Source: Hyphodiscus hymeniophilus (Eukaryota > Ascomycota > Leotiomycetes > Helotiales > Hyphodiscaceae). From it: 64,000 nt of DNA. The position numbers and the translations under genes are program-made. Under the pieces are notes generated by a model. It saw only the letters and a program-made list of their open reading frames with translations, was not told where the DNA came from and made no database searches. The stretch lies in NCBI GenBank assembly GCA_016508695.1, contig VNKQ01000019.1:744001-808000 (forward strand). The letters run 5' to 3'. Below, piece by piece: positions 1 to 10,780 of the stretch (position 1 is the first letter of the stretch; every line of letters starts with the position of its first letter).

Positions 1-1920
1 AGCTGCAGAGTGAAAGCCGTGAAAAGGGTTTCGAAGGCCGGGACCAGCTCTCCTAGCCGGTATAAATCAGACGAGCTCAAACCAGCACTCTGGCGGTATG
101 CCCTTGCGATAATCCGGACCATCAGTGCCTCAAGTGGCATGACCAATACTCCTGCGATGACTTCTCTCAAGCCTTCCGTTGCCAGGATGGTCGGGAGTAA
201 GGTCAGTCCAGTGACGCGGTATTTGACTTCTATCGAAACCTTCGGCTCGTTGGCGCTTCTCAATTCCGCGGACCATCCTCCGAGAGAGTTGTCCATCTGT
301 TCAGTAGCTTCGACGTCGAAACTAATCAGAGTCGCTTGAGCCATCTCAGTTTCTTCTTCGTCGCTTGAATCCTGCTCCACATCGTACACTGCCTCTCGTG
401 TATCTCGCCTCGCTGGCTGAGACTCGGTCGGTGGATTGGAGGTACGACGTCCTTCTAAAGCTTGAAGCGTTGGGCGATCTTCCGTAGGTACATGCACGTT
501 CGGAGTTGCTTCTGTACCTTCTGGTCTGTCTGGCGCATCGTACTCCACAACTGGTGCTGCTTCAGGTATGCCGGAGAACATACTGTCTCCTTTGGGTCGT
601 GGAAGACATTTATAAATGGGGCGGTAAAGTAGTCTTGAGATGAAATATTTGGCCTTGCCGTGAGCGAGAATGATGAGAATGGGTGCTGCTGTGGCGATTA
701 ACGATGATGCCCATGAGATCAGTGAGCTGGAGTTCAGCGACGGGGACGGAGGGGCTTGAAGAGGTGACGCTTTCGTAAACGGAATGAAGGATCTGAGGCT
801 GGGAAAAAGCCGAGAACTTGGCATGAGGTGCAATTGCTGAACTATGGCGAACATTCGGAGGTGTAATGTGATATAAAAGAATATGGCGTCCAGTCTTAAG
901 AAGTCAGCATGAATAACGTGATAAAAGGAACGAGCACTGACATTACTTGCGTAGAATGCTTCAACATGAGTTGAGCCTTTGTGTATTTCTCTTCCTCGTC
1001 GAAGATATCATCAATCAAAGCATCGGTGATGAACCCAATCCAATCAGATACATGGTAGGCCACGACAGATGGTAGACCACCGTAGAAAAGGCTCTGCCAC
1101 GATCTGGCTGTTGACTCTAGTCTGATAATGCCGAGTAGCGAGAGTTCCGAGTACGGTTTGTATATCTAAAACCTCGTTAGCGGTGCCACAAGAATAGAGA
1201 ATTCTTCGGTACCAGAATCCGTCTCCTCAGCCCAAGAACTCCCCAAACTCCACCAACCAAAGAAGCACGACCAATTTCCATCAACCTCAAGCCAGTGAAT
1301 GTTTCTTCATTCTTCGCTCGCTTATGTGCTTTGGCTTCAGCTTTCGCAGCAGCTGAATCCTCTACCACTCCAGTGACTTGCATGACTTCATTCGCAGCTC
1401 GAATATTTTCCCTTTCTCGCCTTTTGGTTTCGAGGTTGATGGGACGTCCATGATCGTTATATTGTTGGCCAGAGCCTACTTCAGGCCCTTCAATTACTTG
1501 ATTTTCATATGGCCCCCGGCCCTGTGAAAGTCAGTTACTTGAGGTATAGATGGGTCACGTGGTGCCAAGAAGAAACCTTGAATGTGTAAAAGGGCTTCAA
1601 GAGAGTGCAAGAACACTGGACGAGATGCGCAATGAATGATTAGAATTGACGTACCAAAGCCCATGCTGTTAAAGACTCAAGTCTTCCCATCTTGACAGCT
1701 TGGTAGCTTTCCAGGGCTGTGATGCGTGTCCGCTTGCGATCTATGAACCCATTGTCGATGTTCGTAGCCTATTTGATTATCGTAGTATAACCACGGTGAG
1801 TAACCGGACGGTCGTAGATCTATAACCTGAGATGGATACCATTTATTCGCACCATGGTTCCTGGACAGGTGTGAAGCTGGAGAAAGCTTGTAGCCTTGCC
1901 TGAGTAGAAGACCGAAAGCA
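1..1920 (-). CDS. Conserved fungal multi-pass membrane protein, 3' end outside the window
   Basis: The minus strand has a long spliced frame whose C-terminal coding part runs off the left edge without a stop. Visible exons cover roughly 1830-1919 (uncertain first exon), 1650-1770, 1218-1530 and 1-1166. Supported introns include one of about 51 bases at 1167-1217 and one ending near 1531. The protein has a charged, coiled-coil-like stretch rich in K, R, E and A. Hydrophobic segments follow, including one with IFFYITLHLRMFAIV and one with LISWASSLIATAAPILIIL. An acidic, Thr/Pro-rich linker comes next, then a membrane-like module containing LLPTILATEGLREVIAGV. I do not recognise the family with certainty; a mitochondrial or ER membrane protein is possible. 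No clear ATG was found in the proposed first exon, so the start is unresolved. It is divergent from utp13, and the two starts are within about 150 bases. Confidence 0.6.
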
Positions 1921-2023
1921 CGCTAAGATTACGAATAACCTTATCGGAGATCCCTGTCAACAAATTCTGCTTGGAGGAAAACTTCTAAACAGCCAATATC
2001 GACCAAAGCCTTAGACAGTCGCA

Positions 2024-4817
2024 ATGGCTAACAAAGCTCCGTATACGACTACTTTTGAGCCCGAGAGGACAATCCAACCAATCCATACTGGTGGTAGCGT
2101 TGCCCTCGATCACAGCGGTCAGATACTTGCTACGACCCTGGGCGAGGATGCTTTGTTGACGGACCTCAATACCGGCAGACAACTTGCGAAGATTGAAGGA
2201 GTAAGTTCTTCTTCCGAGATCTTGAGCATAAAATAGGCTTCTACTGACACTTACGAAAGGATGGCGAGCTCATCTCGACCTTGACTTGTACGTTTAGTCC
2301 CTCCGACCACTCAAAATGAAGCTGACCAGCCAAATAGTAACGCCCTCTGCCTCCCACCTCATCATATGCTCACGATCACTCTCTATGCGAATATATTCTC
2401 TCAGGCCCTCTCTCAGTGCTGACGCTGACATACGATATGAACTTCTGCGAACCATTAAACCCCACACAACTCCGGTCGTTGTCTTAGCAGTCGACCAAAC
2501 AAGTACGCTGTTGGCAACAGGTGCGGCAGATGGAGTGGTAAAAGTATGGGATATCGCCGGTGGGTTTGTCACGCATACATTCCGAGGACCCAATGTTTTA
2601 GTATCGGCTCTTCATTTCTTCGAGATCGTTGCGAATCAGAAAGAGGAGGAGACTGGGATCTCAGCCAGGAATCGAAACAAGGAACGGAGGAAGAGTGCAT
2701 CTGATGGAGACCTTAATATCGCAGCGAGGGGATTCAGACTGGCATCTGGTAGTCAAGATGGGAAAGTTCGAATATGGGATCTATATTCACGGAATTGTAC
2801 CTCTGTTCTGGATTCTCACGTCTCAGATGTGAGAGCGCTAGATTATTCGCCGGAAGAGAATGCTCTTTTAACGGCGAGTAGAGACAAAACGATCATGTGG
2901 TGGGATGCGAGGACTTGGAAGGTTCGAAAAGTGGTGCCGGTACTGGAAGAAGTCGAGGCAGCAGGATTTCTGTATGAAGGACGATACACATATACTGGAG
3001 GTGCGAATGGCAATATTCGAGTATGGCAGACGGACGATGGAAGGGAAGTCACGCAATCACAAACAGCGAAGGGAGAAACAGATGCAATTGTGGATTCTAT
3101 ATTTTCTCCAGGATTGGACTTAGTCCTGTCGGTACAGGCGGATCATACGATGGTGCTCTATTCGACTTCTGTTCTTGTGAAGATAGCAGCGATGACCACG
3201 ATACACCCACTGGAACAAGTAAAACGCATCTCTGGAACCCACGATGAGATTATCGATCTTGGATATTTGCTTCCAGACCGATCACTTCTTGCCTTGGCCA
3301 CCAATTCGGAGGAAGTCAGAATCGTTTCTCTTGCACAAGGAGAGAACTCCTCAACATATTTCGGAGCCGATGTTGCACAACTTAAAGGCCACGATGATAT
3401 CATTATTTGTCTGGATATCGATTGGTCAGGTCATTGGATTGCCACTGGAGCCAAAGACAATACTGCACGATTGTGGCGAATTGATCCAGCAACGAACTCT
3501 TTCACATGCCATACTACCTTCACCGGGCACGCTGAATCACTTGGTGCAATTGCTCTCCCACACACGACCCCGCCCGAGTCATCACCAGCTTTCAAATCAC
3601 CTCTTGACCATCCTCCAGCTTACCTTCTCACAGGGTCACAAGATCAAACCATCAAAAGATGGGATATACCTAGAGACAGTTCGACAGCTCGTAAAGCCCC
3701 TCGAGCAATATATACCCGAAAAGCACACGACAAAGACATCAACGCCTTAGATATCTCCCAAAACAATCAATTCTTCGCCTCTGCTTCTCAGGATAAGACT
3801 GTAAAAATCTGGGTCATTGAAGAGGGCGAAGTCCAAGGTGTTCTTCGTGGACACAGACGAGGTGTCTGGTCCGTGAAATTCGCACCCAAGGACACACCGA
3901 GCATCGTTGGCGAGAGTGGGCCCGCTGCGGGGAAAGGGCTTATCCTCACCGGCAGTGGAGACAAGACACTCAAACTATGGAGCCTGTCAGATTTCAGTTG
4001 TCTCAGGACCTTTGAAGGCCACGCCAACAGCGTTCTGAAAGTCTGCTGGTTGAACCTTCCGAACCCAGAGGATCGTAGCAGGAAACATGTTCAAGTCGCA
4101 AGTGCAGGAGGCGATGGATTGGTCAAGGTATGGGATGCGACATCAGGCGAAGTGGACTGCACGCTGGACAATCATGAGGATCGTGTCTGGGCCCTTACCA
4201 TTCATCCCTACACCAACATGATCGTATCTGGGAGCGGCGATTCGACTGTCACGTTCTGGAAAGACACTACCGAGTCCACTCAAGCAGCTACCACAGCAGC
4301 AGCCACTCAATTCGTGGAGCAAGAGCAAGAGCTGCAGAATTATATCCATGCAGGGTCTTGGAGGAATGCTATTACACTTGCACTACAACTCAACCATCCA
4401 GGCAAACTCTTAAGTCTTTTTACATCCGTTATCACCTCTTCTACCCATGAGGCGGATTCCCTGTCAGGCTCGAAAGCTGTGGATGGAGTTCTAGCATCTC
4501 TATCTGATGAGCAGCTTTTCACGCTCCTTCTCCGACTTAGAGACTGGAACACGAACAACAAGACGTCCGCCATCGCACAACGGATCTTGTCTGTGATCGT
4601 AAAGAGCTATTCTGCGGAAAAGCTGAGTAGTTTGAGTGTTAGGGGCGCGAAGGGGAGTAAGAGTCTTCGGGAGGTTCTTGATGCGTTGAGGGCGTATGGC
4701 GAGAAAGGGTACAGGAAGTGTGAGGATTTGGCGGATGAGAGTTTTATTATTGAGTACACTTTATTGAGAATGGATGGGATGGGCTTCGTTGATGAGGGTG
4801 TTGTGATGGAAGTTTAG
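2024..4817 (+). CDS. utp13: U3 snoRNP / SSU processome WD40 protein Utp13
   Basis: Spliced CDS join(2024..2200, 2260..2287, 2338..4817), about 894 residues. The introns begin GTAAGT and GTACGT, and phases agree (59 codons, then 28 bases, then the long exon). The protein is a chain of WD40 repeats, with repeated endings such as VRIWDLYS, VKVWDIAG, VKIWVIEE and LKLWSLSD. A helical C-terminal Utp13 domain follows from about residue 740, with the segment LRLRDWNTNNKTSAIAQRIL. Known family: Utp13 (human TBL3) sits in the UtpB subcomplex of the small-subunit processome and acts in 18S pre-rRNA processing in the nucleolus. The Lys/Arg/Glu-rich insert around residues 160-190 looks like a surface loop. 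The length fits orthologues and no disruption is visible. The closest alternative would be another UtpB WD40 protein such as Pwp2, but the C-terminal domain favours Utp13. Confidence 0.93.
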
Positions 4818-5518
4818 CTTTTGGTGAAGTCGTTCAATCACGCTTTCGGCAATGTTCACTTTGAGAGCGCGTACTCCGGCCATCTCATGTCTAGTCTGTC
4901 ATGTTGCCAAAGAGTATTTACAGCCCGAGTCGAGTTCGGATGAATGTTCGCGATGAAATAAGAGGTATCAAGCCAAGGTCGTTGGGAGGTTGCCCTGGGA
5001 AATATCATCGGGGTCATGCATCGCCGACAGATCTCCTGGGTGTAACTGAGGTCCAGGTTTTGACATATTGGGCACATTTGGAAGGTCGGCAGCGGCGGCA
5101 TGATTTTCGATCAAGTGAGTGATGATTGATTATTTGCAGCTCTGGTTTTCCGTTATGCTTTCCGTTCCAAGCTGATTGTCTTCTTGGACCATTGGAGGGG
5201 TTTCAGAGTGATGTTTTGTATTGTTGAATGAATACCAAGAGAAGACTGTGGAGAACAATTTTATACCTCTGCACTCTGCTCCGAATAACGACCATGATCA
5301 TTCAGTAGTCCCTAATCATTGCTCCAGACTTTTCCATGCCGCTATACAGAAAACTCCATGCTTTTAGTTATTCAGTTGATCTGATTCAGTGTGCGTGACT
5401 CCAATCTGGGGTTGAGCAGATGAAAGATTCCCCGTCTTCGAAGTTGAAGCTCGGCAATGATAACAGCCAGTCCTGCAAGTCTGTGCCCACTGCCCATATT
5501 TCAAGTTCTCGAACCCCA
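4818..5518. other. Intergenic region without a recognised gene
   Basis: Downstream of utp13. A minus-strand frame of 81 codons at 4856-5101 contains two CxxC pairs, but no splice context or neighbouring exon supports it, so it is not called. No RNA gene or repeat was recognised. Confidence 0.4.
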
Positions 5519-6297
5519 TCAAGAGAACCACAAAATGATACTGATGAGTATGGCAGCGGTAATGAGACTTTGTGTCATTCCTGGGGCGGCGGCGTTGTCA
5601 ATGTTGTCACCACCGCGGTCCTCTCCGTGTCCTTCACAACCAGGTGGAAATCTGGTATTTTGAGAAGGTGATCTGCCTCAGGTTTGGGTAGACTGTAAGC
5701 TCACATCATGAGGGATAACCATAGGAGCGCTCCATATCCACCACCTATATGCCAGTTACTGTATGTAGCAGCCCCTATGAGACACATCTTGAGGAATTCG
5801 AGAGAAAAATACGACGTGCTTGACAAGTGCATCGATTTCGTGAGACCGATTTGGACCGCGCAAAGCATCCATATGCCGGCAACGAGATTAACGAGTGGGT
5901 AAGATAAGACCTTCATAGCGACCCTCATTGTGCTGTTAATGGTCAGTGATCTTGTGAGATCAGTCAAGGGGTCATGGAGAGCTTAGACGCCCCAAGTCAA
6001 TGAATGAAAGCCCACAACAAACAACTCCTTCAATACCAACGCTCCTACTCCTAAGAGCACCACTGCCATCTGCGTGTAGCAGCGACGACGGACTTTGGGA
6101 TATTGGTGGACTATACTGGGCATCTTGACGATTGCGTTCGAATTGGGATGCGTATTGGGATGGCTCCTGCGATGACTTCAGTTTGTTGAGTTGATTTGAA
6201 AGGTTGAAAAGAAAGACATCCAAAGAGGAAAGTCAATACCTTCGAAATACGAGAAGTTGGGCAGGAGCAGTTGGATTGTGCCTGCCACCTTTCCTTA
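5519..6297 (-). pseudogene. Relic or 5'-truncated gene for a small multi-pass membrane protein
   Basis: Several minus-strand pieces can be joined with plausible splice sites. A first exon begins after CTAATGACCCCTAAG near 6297 and ends at a GTATTG donor near 6240. A middle exon encodes the membrane-like MAVVLLGVGALVLKEL. An exon at about 5707-5960 encodes VLSYPLVNLVAGIWMLCAV and further hydrophobic residues. A last exon ends at a TGA at 5519-5521. Together they give about three membrane segments and a hydrophilic loop, as in the C-terminal half of a fungal receptor-like protein. No start codon or upstream membrane segments could be found before the MFS gene, and the middle exon is open in two frames. 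It may be a decayed gene, a short real gene, or coincidence. The family is not identified. Confidence 0.3.
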
Positions 6298-6699
6298 GGG
6301 GTCATTAGATCTCCAAAGACAAAGCAAAACTATCGGAGACCAACTCTCCAGCTGAGTTCTGACACTTGGGGTCAGCTTGGCGGTGCTTTGTAAATTGAAG
6401 CAAGGACAACAATCATTATGACCAATGATCATATCGAGTTTCTATCGAAAAAGTGGCATGCAGCTGCAAATTAGCATTGTAGTTCTTGCGCTCTGCTAAA
6501 ATCACAATATGAATATGGTCTTCTCTGCAACAGTCTTTTTGAATTTCGTCCGTTTTTCTTCCGCACCCTCATCAATGCATCATGCGTGTTCGAGTGAAAG
6601 CCCAATAATAACTTCCTTCCAATGTGGTGTAGTAAGCCCCTTAAATAATTTGCTTCGGCTCAGTCTTTTGGGATATCTTCGTGTGTACTTGTGTCACGG

Positions 6700-8338
6700 T
6701 CATGATTTTTCTTCTTTGGGTGCTCGCTCTCTTTTCTCCTTCTCCGCTTGCCTCCTCCATCTGCCGCCATATCTCCACTGCACAGCTGCGCCTGACATAG
6801 CGACAGCTTGCACTGCAACACAGATCGTAAAGGCCCAGCCAACTCCAACGGAGTTGACCATAGGCATCACGATACTCGTGCCGCCTGCTGCAAAAAGACA
6901 CCTCGCAAGGTTAAGACTTGCGCTCGCTGCAGCGCTTTGGTCAGAAAAAGCGTCAACCAAATACGTCATAATTACAGACTGTGTGGAGATGGCAGTCCAC
7001 CCTGTGATGAAAGTTGAGATTATTGGTACGGCGATATGAACGCGGTGGGAGTATTGGATGGTCCAGCCAAAGAGGATGATGGACAAGCATTGCAGGAGGG
7101 AAAAGATAGGGACGAGGCGCAGACGGGCTTCTTCGAGTGGGAAGTGATCGTCATAATTCGTAGTGTCATGAGAAATTCCCTGGCCACTATTGTGGCCACT
7201 TCGTGTCAACCGAGTCTCGTATTTGGTTGTCATACGACGATAGTCGAGGTCAAGGATTTTACCACTTATCAGTGTGCCGATCATAGAACCTGCTCCATTG
7301 GCGATGAACGTCAATCCGATCTGTGCTTCGGTAAGACCATATCTTTCTTCAAACAGAGTGGACATGGCTGTGATGCTCATTTGCCAAACGGCGTAGTAGG
7401 TCGCGAGGAACACGATGATGGGGGCTGCTTGTTTGCTGAAGAGGATGCGGAAAGGCCCTGCTAAGTCGATGTGCTTTCTCGCCGAGAGCTGATCGTCTGC
7501 TGATACTGCATCCCACTTTGTGCCCGTGACTTTTTGATAAATCATCAACGGGTATTTCCCCATTGGATTCGAAGGCAGGCGGCTTCCATTTGCGACGATT
7601 GACCGCAGTGTTTCTGGTAGCAGGAGGAGCAATAGCACTAAAAAGATGCCACCGTAGATTGTCAGGAACCAGAAGATGGATCTCCATCCCAAAGACCCTG
7701 CGATGGCCCCTCCAATGACCGGCCCAATAGCATTAGGCACAAGCAATCCTCCTTGAAATATTCCCATAAACCCTCCACGATCAGCGCGTGTAGTGATGTC
7801 CGAGATTACACCAGATCCAATCGCAATTGTACTGGCGCTGCCGGTACTTTGTAGACATCTCAGTACAATCAAGGTTGCATAGTTCTTTGTTTGAGCTAGG
7901 CCAATGCACGCTCCGAGAAACACGAGGAAGGTGAAACAATAAGCAATACGACGCCCTTTTACATCGGATATTGGACCCCAGAGGCTTGGCGCTATTCCTT
8001 GAAATATGAGATAAGATGTAACTGTGAGGTTGACAAGTTCGGGAGAGACTGAGAGATCATGAGCAATAGTTGGAAGTGCAGGAAAGTAAATATTGGAGGC
8101 AAAGCCCGAGACTGTTCATATATTAGTTTAGACTCAGTCGTACAGATCGCAAGCATGGGGACTCACAGGTTGCAGCTGTCGTGACGATAAGAACGATGAG
8201 GCCTTTCTGCCGTCTGTCAAAGATGCTGTAAGGCTCGTTCGTTGTAGAAGCCAGCTCAGGTGGCGAGGGTGGTGTCGGGCCTTTTGGAGTTGAGGCACGG
8301 ACCAAAGTGGGTTCACTTGCGTCTTCGGTTGGCATCAT
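6700..8338 (-). CDS. MFS drug/H+ antiporter, DHA1 (Qdr-like) family
   Basis: Spliced CDS complement(join(6700..8111, 8167..8338)), about 527 residues, starting at ATG 8336-8338. The 55-base intron has a GTGAGT donor. After a Pro/Thr-rich cytosolic N-terminus the protein has about 12 membrane helices. Helix 1 begins at KGLIVLIVTTAAT and continues as FSGFASNIYFPALPTI. The loop 2-3 signature appears as WGPISDVKGRR near residue 105, and an antiporter-type motif follows in GGAIAGSLGWRSIFW. A long charged central loop precedes the second half, and the C-terminus is basic. Known family: proton-driven export of drugs or small metabolites at the plasma membrane, related to yeast Qdr and Flr1 transporters; the substrate cannot be read from sequence. 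It is divergent from the isochorismatase-like gene, with a Zn2Cys6 gene nearby, which suggests a small export or detoxification module (inference). Confidence 0.9.
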
Positions 8339-8464
8339 TCAATTCGGTATTGATATTGGCCCTGATCTGAGCGGAAGCACTTCTCAGCTCTGGGACAAGA
8401 CATGGCCGTTGATATATCTTTTCCTGATAACATCTGGGCAACGCAGCTGTCGGAAGCTAAGTGT

Positions 8465-8474
8465 CGGAGCCCCG
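8465..8474. promoter_or_regulatory. CGG-N4-CCG inverted triplet in a divergent promoter
   Basis: The 330-base region shared by the MFS gene (-) and the isochorismatase-like gene (+) contains CGGAGCCCCG, an inverted CGG pair with a 4-base gap. Zn2Cys6 dimers typically bind such triplets, and a Zn2Cys6 gene lies at 9.45-10.78 kb. The site is short enough to occur by chance, so this is suggestive only. Confidence 0.25.
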
Positions 8475-8668
8475 GATTCAGGCGATAAGGGGGCATTTCG
8501 GAGTTGACAGCCTGACGTTCGCCTACGACCCAATCACAGAGAGGCACATCCCTAGAGTTCCGGAGTTGAGCCTGGGGAGGACCATGAAGGTATTAACAAC
8601 CTAGTTTGGATCAGAAGTCGCAAAAGAGTCTTGTATTCAAATTAGTTCACTTTCGTGATCTTGTCACA

Positions 8669-9342
8669 ATGTCGCGCCCTGTACACCCAGCTGAATCCCA
8701 ATTGAGCTTTGGCCAACACTATGCGATCCTCAACTTGGACTGGATGTCGGTTCTCATCAACAGTATCGAAGACACAACCATCGGTCAGGAATTCGTCACA
8801 AACTGTATCCGATGGAATGATGCAGTGCACCAGAAGGACCATCGACCTCTGACTATCTTTACAAGCCTCTTCTTCAATCATGCCCAATCCGAGCTAGCCA
8901 AAGGATCACCATTCACAAGACTGCTGCAGCGGTACGGATATTTCGAGAAAAGATCCCCTGAAGTTCAAATTGACTCTCGCTTTATCGTCGATGAGAAAGA
9001 TATTGTACTTCAGAAGACAAGGTGGTATGCTGGTGCAGGTAATGGCCTAGAGCAAATTCTGACGGCACAGCATATTGATACTGTTATCATCGTATGTAAT
9101 CACGGCCCAGGTTGACTAGGGGCTGATCATTGTGGTTGTAGTCGGGATTAAGTCTTTCAGGGGTGGTTATGAGCACCGTTTATCGACTTTTCGACCTGGA
9201 CTATAATATGTACATCATCTCCGACAACGTGGTAGAATTACCGCCACAGCGCTCAAAGGCGTTGTTGGATCTGGTGTTACCAAAGATGCATCTCACGGCA
9301 ATCTCGATCGATAACGCTCTGCAGGCACTGGGACGGCCTTAA
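8669..9342 (+). CDS. Isochorismatase-like family protein lacking the catalytic cysteine
   Basis: Spliced CDS join(8669..9091, 9142..9342), 207 residues; the intron has GTATGT and TTGTAG ends. The start is the ATG in CACAATGTCG, because the frame further upstream has no ATG. The fold signatures are visible: a strand ending in the acid (AILNLDWM, near residue 24), the lysine loop QKTRWYAGAG near residue 118, and the nucleophile elbow VIISGLSLSGVVMST near residue 145. In active members the elbow carries Cys immediately before the V of a CV pair; here that position is Gly. Hydrolysis by the usual Asp-Lys-Cys triad is therefore not expected. The protein could be a pseudoenzyme or use another chemistry. 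It shares a promoter with the MFS gene and converges on the Zn2Cys6 gene. Confidence 0.8.
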
Positions 9343-9451
9343 ACCATGTTTGTATCCTCACCGAAAGGCACGGCACGTCTGTTTTGAAGGAAGGGCGCGT
9401 TGTGAGCATATTTGTATATTTCCATATATAAGAAGAGGCTGGATAGCGTGC

Positions 9452-10780
9452 TCAGCTACCATGCGTACAGCTTGTCACCGCATAGATCATTGTTCCAAAT
9501 GCATCGATATTTTGTAACCACTCATCCACTCTGTTACGTCTTTGGCTGAGACCCCGTTCATCCATATCTGCGGAACTCGGCCAAAGTTCATCAATGGAGA
9601 GACCTCCATCCATCCACTCTACTAAGTGTATGTTGTATGCCGTTTCCCAGGTATGTCGAGATTTTGATTCCCACAAAGCCTTGTTCGAAGGTGCAGGCAT
9701 CCCTTTCAGCTCGATGGCAAGGAACGTTGGAAGACCGTCTTGAGAAGAGAGCACGCTGTCGAAAAGATACATAGTGTAGAGCGTCCGGCGCTTTGCTTCG
9801 GCTACAATCCAAGATTCCCATCTTGGGCGGGCAAGCTGCTGCTCCGCTATACACACAAGTCCTCGCTGGGAACTGATACACGCGAGGTCCTGGAGGTTCA
9901 TCATTGCTTGGCGAAGAAAGGGACTGGAACCTTGACTGAGCCGGAAAAATAACACCATTGCATAGAGCAAATATGCTTGAAAGGCGGCAAGCAAGGCCAT
10001 ATCGTCGTATGTTCCACGTAGCTCGTAGAGGGAACTCATTTCTCGCTGCAGGACCTCAGTTGCGACCTTTTCACTCCCCGGCAGAGGTCTCTCGCAAATT
10101 CGAACCAAGCTGAAGCAAGTTGACAAAGGTAGACATGTTGAAAGCGCCATCGTCTCCGAATGCACGAACGGTGGAAACTCGCGGCCACGGACTGCGACAG
10201 CTGCATACGAATTGAGTATCCGGTAGATGAAAGACGTGATACTCTTAGAATATTCTTTGATAGTCTGTTCTACGGTAGGGATGTAAGCATTCAGCCAGCG
10301 ATTGCTAATCTCAGCAGCGTTGATGGGGCAGATGAGCTCAAGGCTTGTAAAGTCGAGAACTTCCACATCTTCAGAGACAGGAGTTGTAGTTCTGAGATAA
10401 GACCCATTTGGGGAGTAGGATCTCGGGCTAGTCGTCCTGAAATGATGGGTTGTGGTGCTGTTTTTCAGCGCCGGTCCTGAATCAATGATCCGGTGAATCG
10501 TAGAACCTCTAGCTGACAGCCCACTGTCAACATTTGGGAGCACACCATTGGATACAGAAGTATCGTTAGATGCAGATGATGGGCTGTAGAATCCTGTGTC
10601 GTTATTGACGCTCACACCTCCGGCCAAAGCTCCAGAAGACGATGCGGAAAGATAGGTGCAGGATAGAGCTCGCTGAACGCATCTGGTGCAAGCCCCGTCA
10701 TTTCGATCACATCTTGCTTTGGCACTTGAACATGGCTGGCAAGCCTTTTTCCTAGAAGTTGCATATCTTGCAGTCGTCAT
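9452..10780 (-). CDS. Zn2Cys6 binuclear-cluster transcription factor
   Basis: Single-exon frame of 442 residues. The N-terminus has a complete Zn2Cys6 finger, C-x2-C-x6-C-x6-C-x2-C-x6-C, at C14, C17, C24, C31, C34 and C41, with basic residues KKACQPC before it. A Ser/Thr/Asn-rich linker follows. A helical domain then contains RGREFPPFVH and AEAKRRTLYTMYLFD, as in the fungal-specific regulatory domain. Known family: nuclear DNA-binding regulators that recognise CGG triplets. It closes the accessory trio with the MFS exporter and the isochorismatase-like gene, so it may be their regulator (inference). It is related to the regulator at 26.3-27.7 kb, which has the same finger spacing, the phrase GRSFPPFIH and a similar WESWIVAEA-type motif. 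Confidence 0.9.
   Translation of the reverse strand: MTTARYATSRKKACQPCSSAKARCDRNDGACTRCVQRALSCTYLSASSSGALAGGVSVNNDTGFYSPSSASNDTSVSNGVLPNVDSGLSARGSTIHRIIDSGPALKNSTTTHHFRTTSPRSYSPNGSYLRTTTPVSEDVEVLDFTSLELICPINAAEISNRWLNAYIPTVEQTIKEYSKSITSFIYRILNSYAAVAVRGREFPPFVHSETMALSTCLPLSTCFSLVRICERPLPGSEKVATEVLQREMSSLYELRGTYDDMALLAAFQAYLLYAMVLFFRLSQGSSPFLRQAMMNLQDLACISSQRGLVCIAEQQLARPRWESWIVAEAKRRTLYTMYLFDSVLSSQDGLPTFLAIELKGMPAPSNKALWESKSRHTWETAYNIHLVEWMDGGLSIDELWPSSADMDERGLSQRRNRVDEWLQNIDAFGTMIYAVTSCTHGS

Noticed and set aside
10..339. Plus-strand open frame at the left edge
   Set aside because: It is antisense to a clearly coding minus-strand exon (frame with SFDVEATEQMDN and following membrane segments).
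4856..5101. Minus-strand 81-codon frame with two CxxC pairs
   Set aside because: No splice context, no neighbour exon and a non-repeating composition; the pattern is likely chance.
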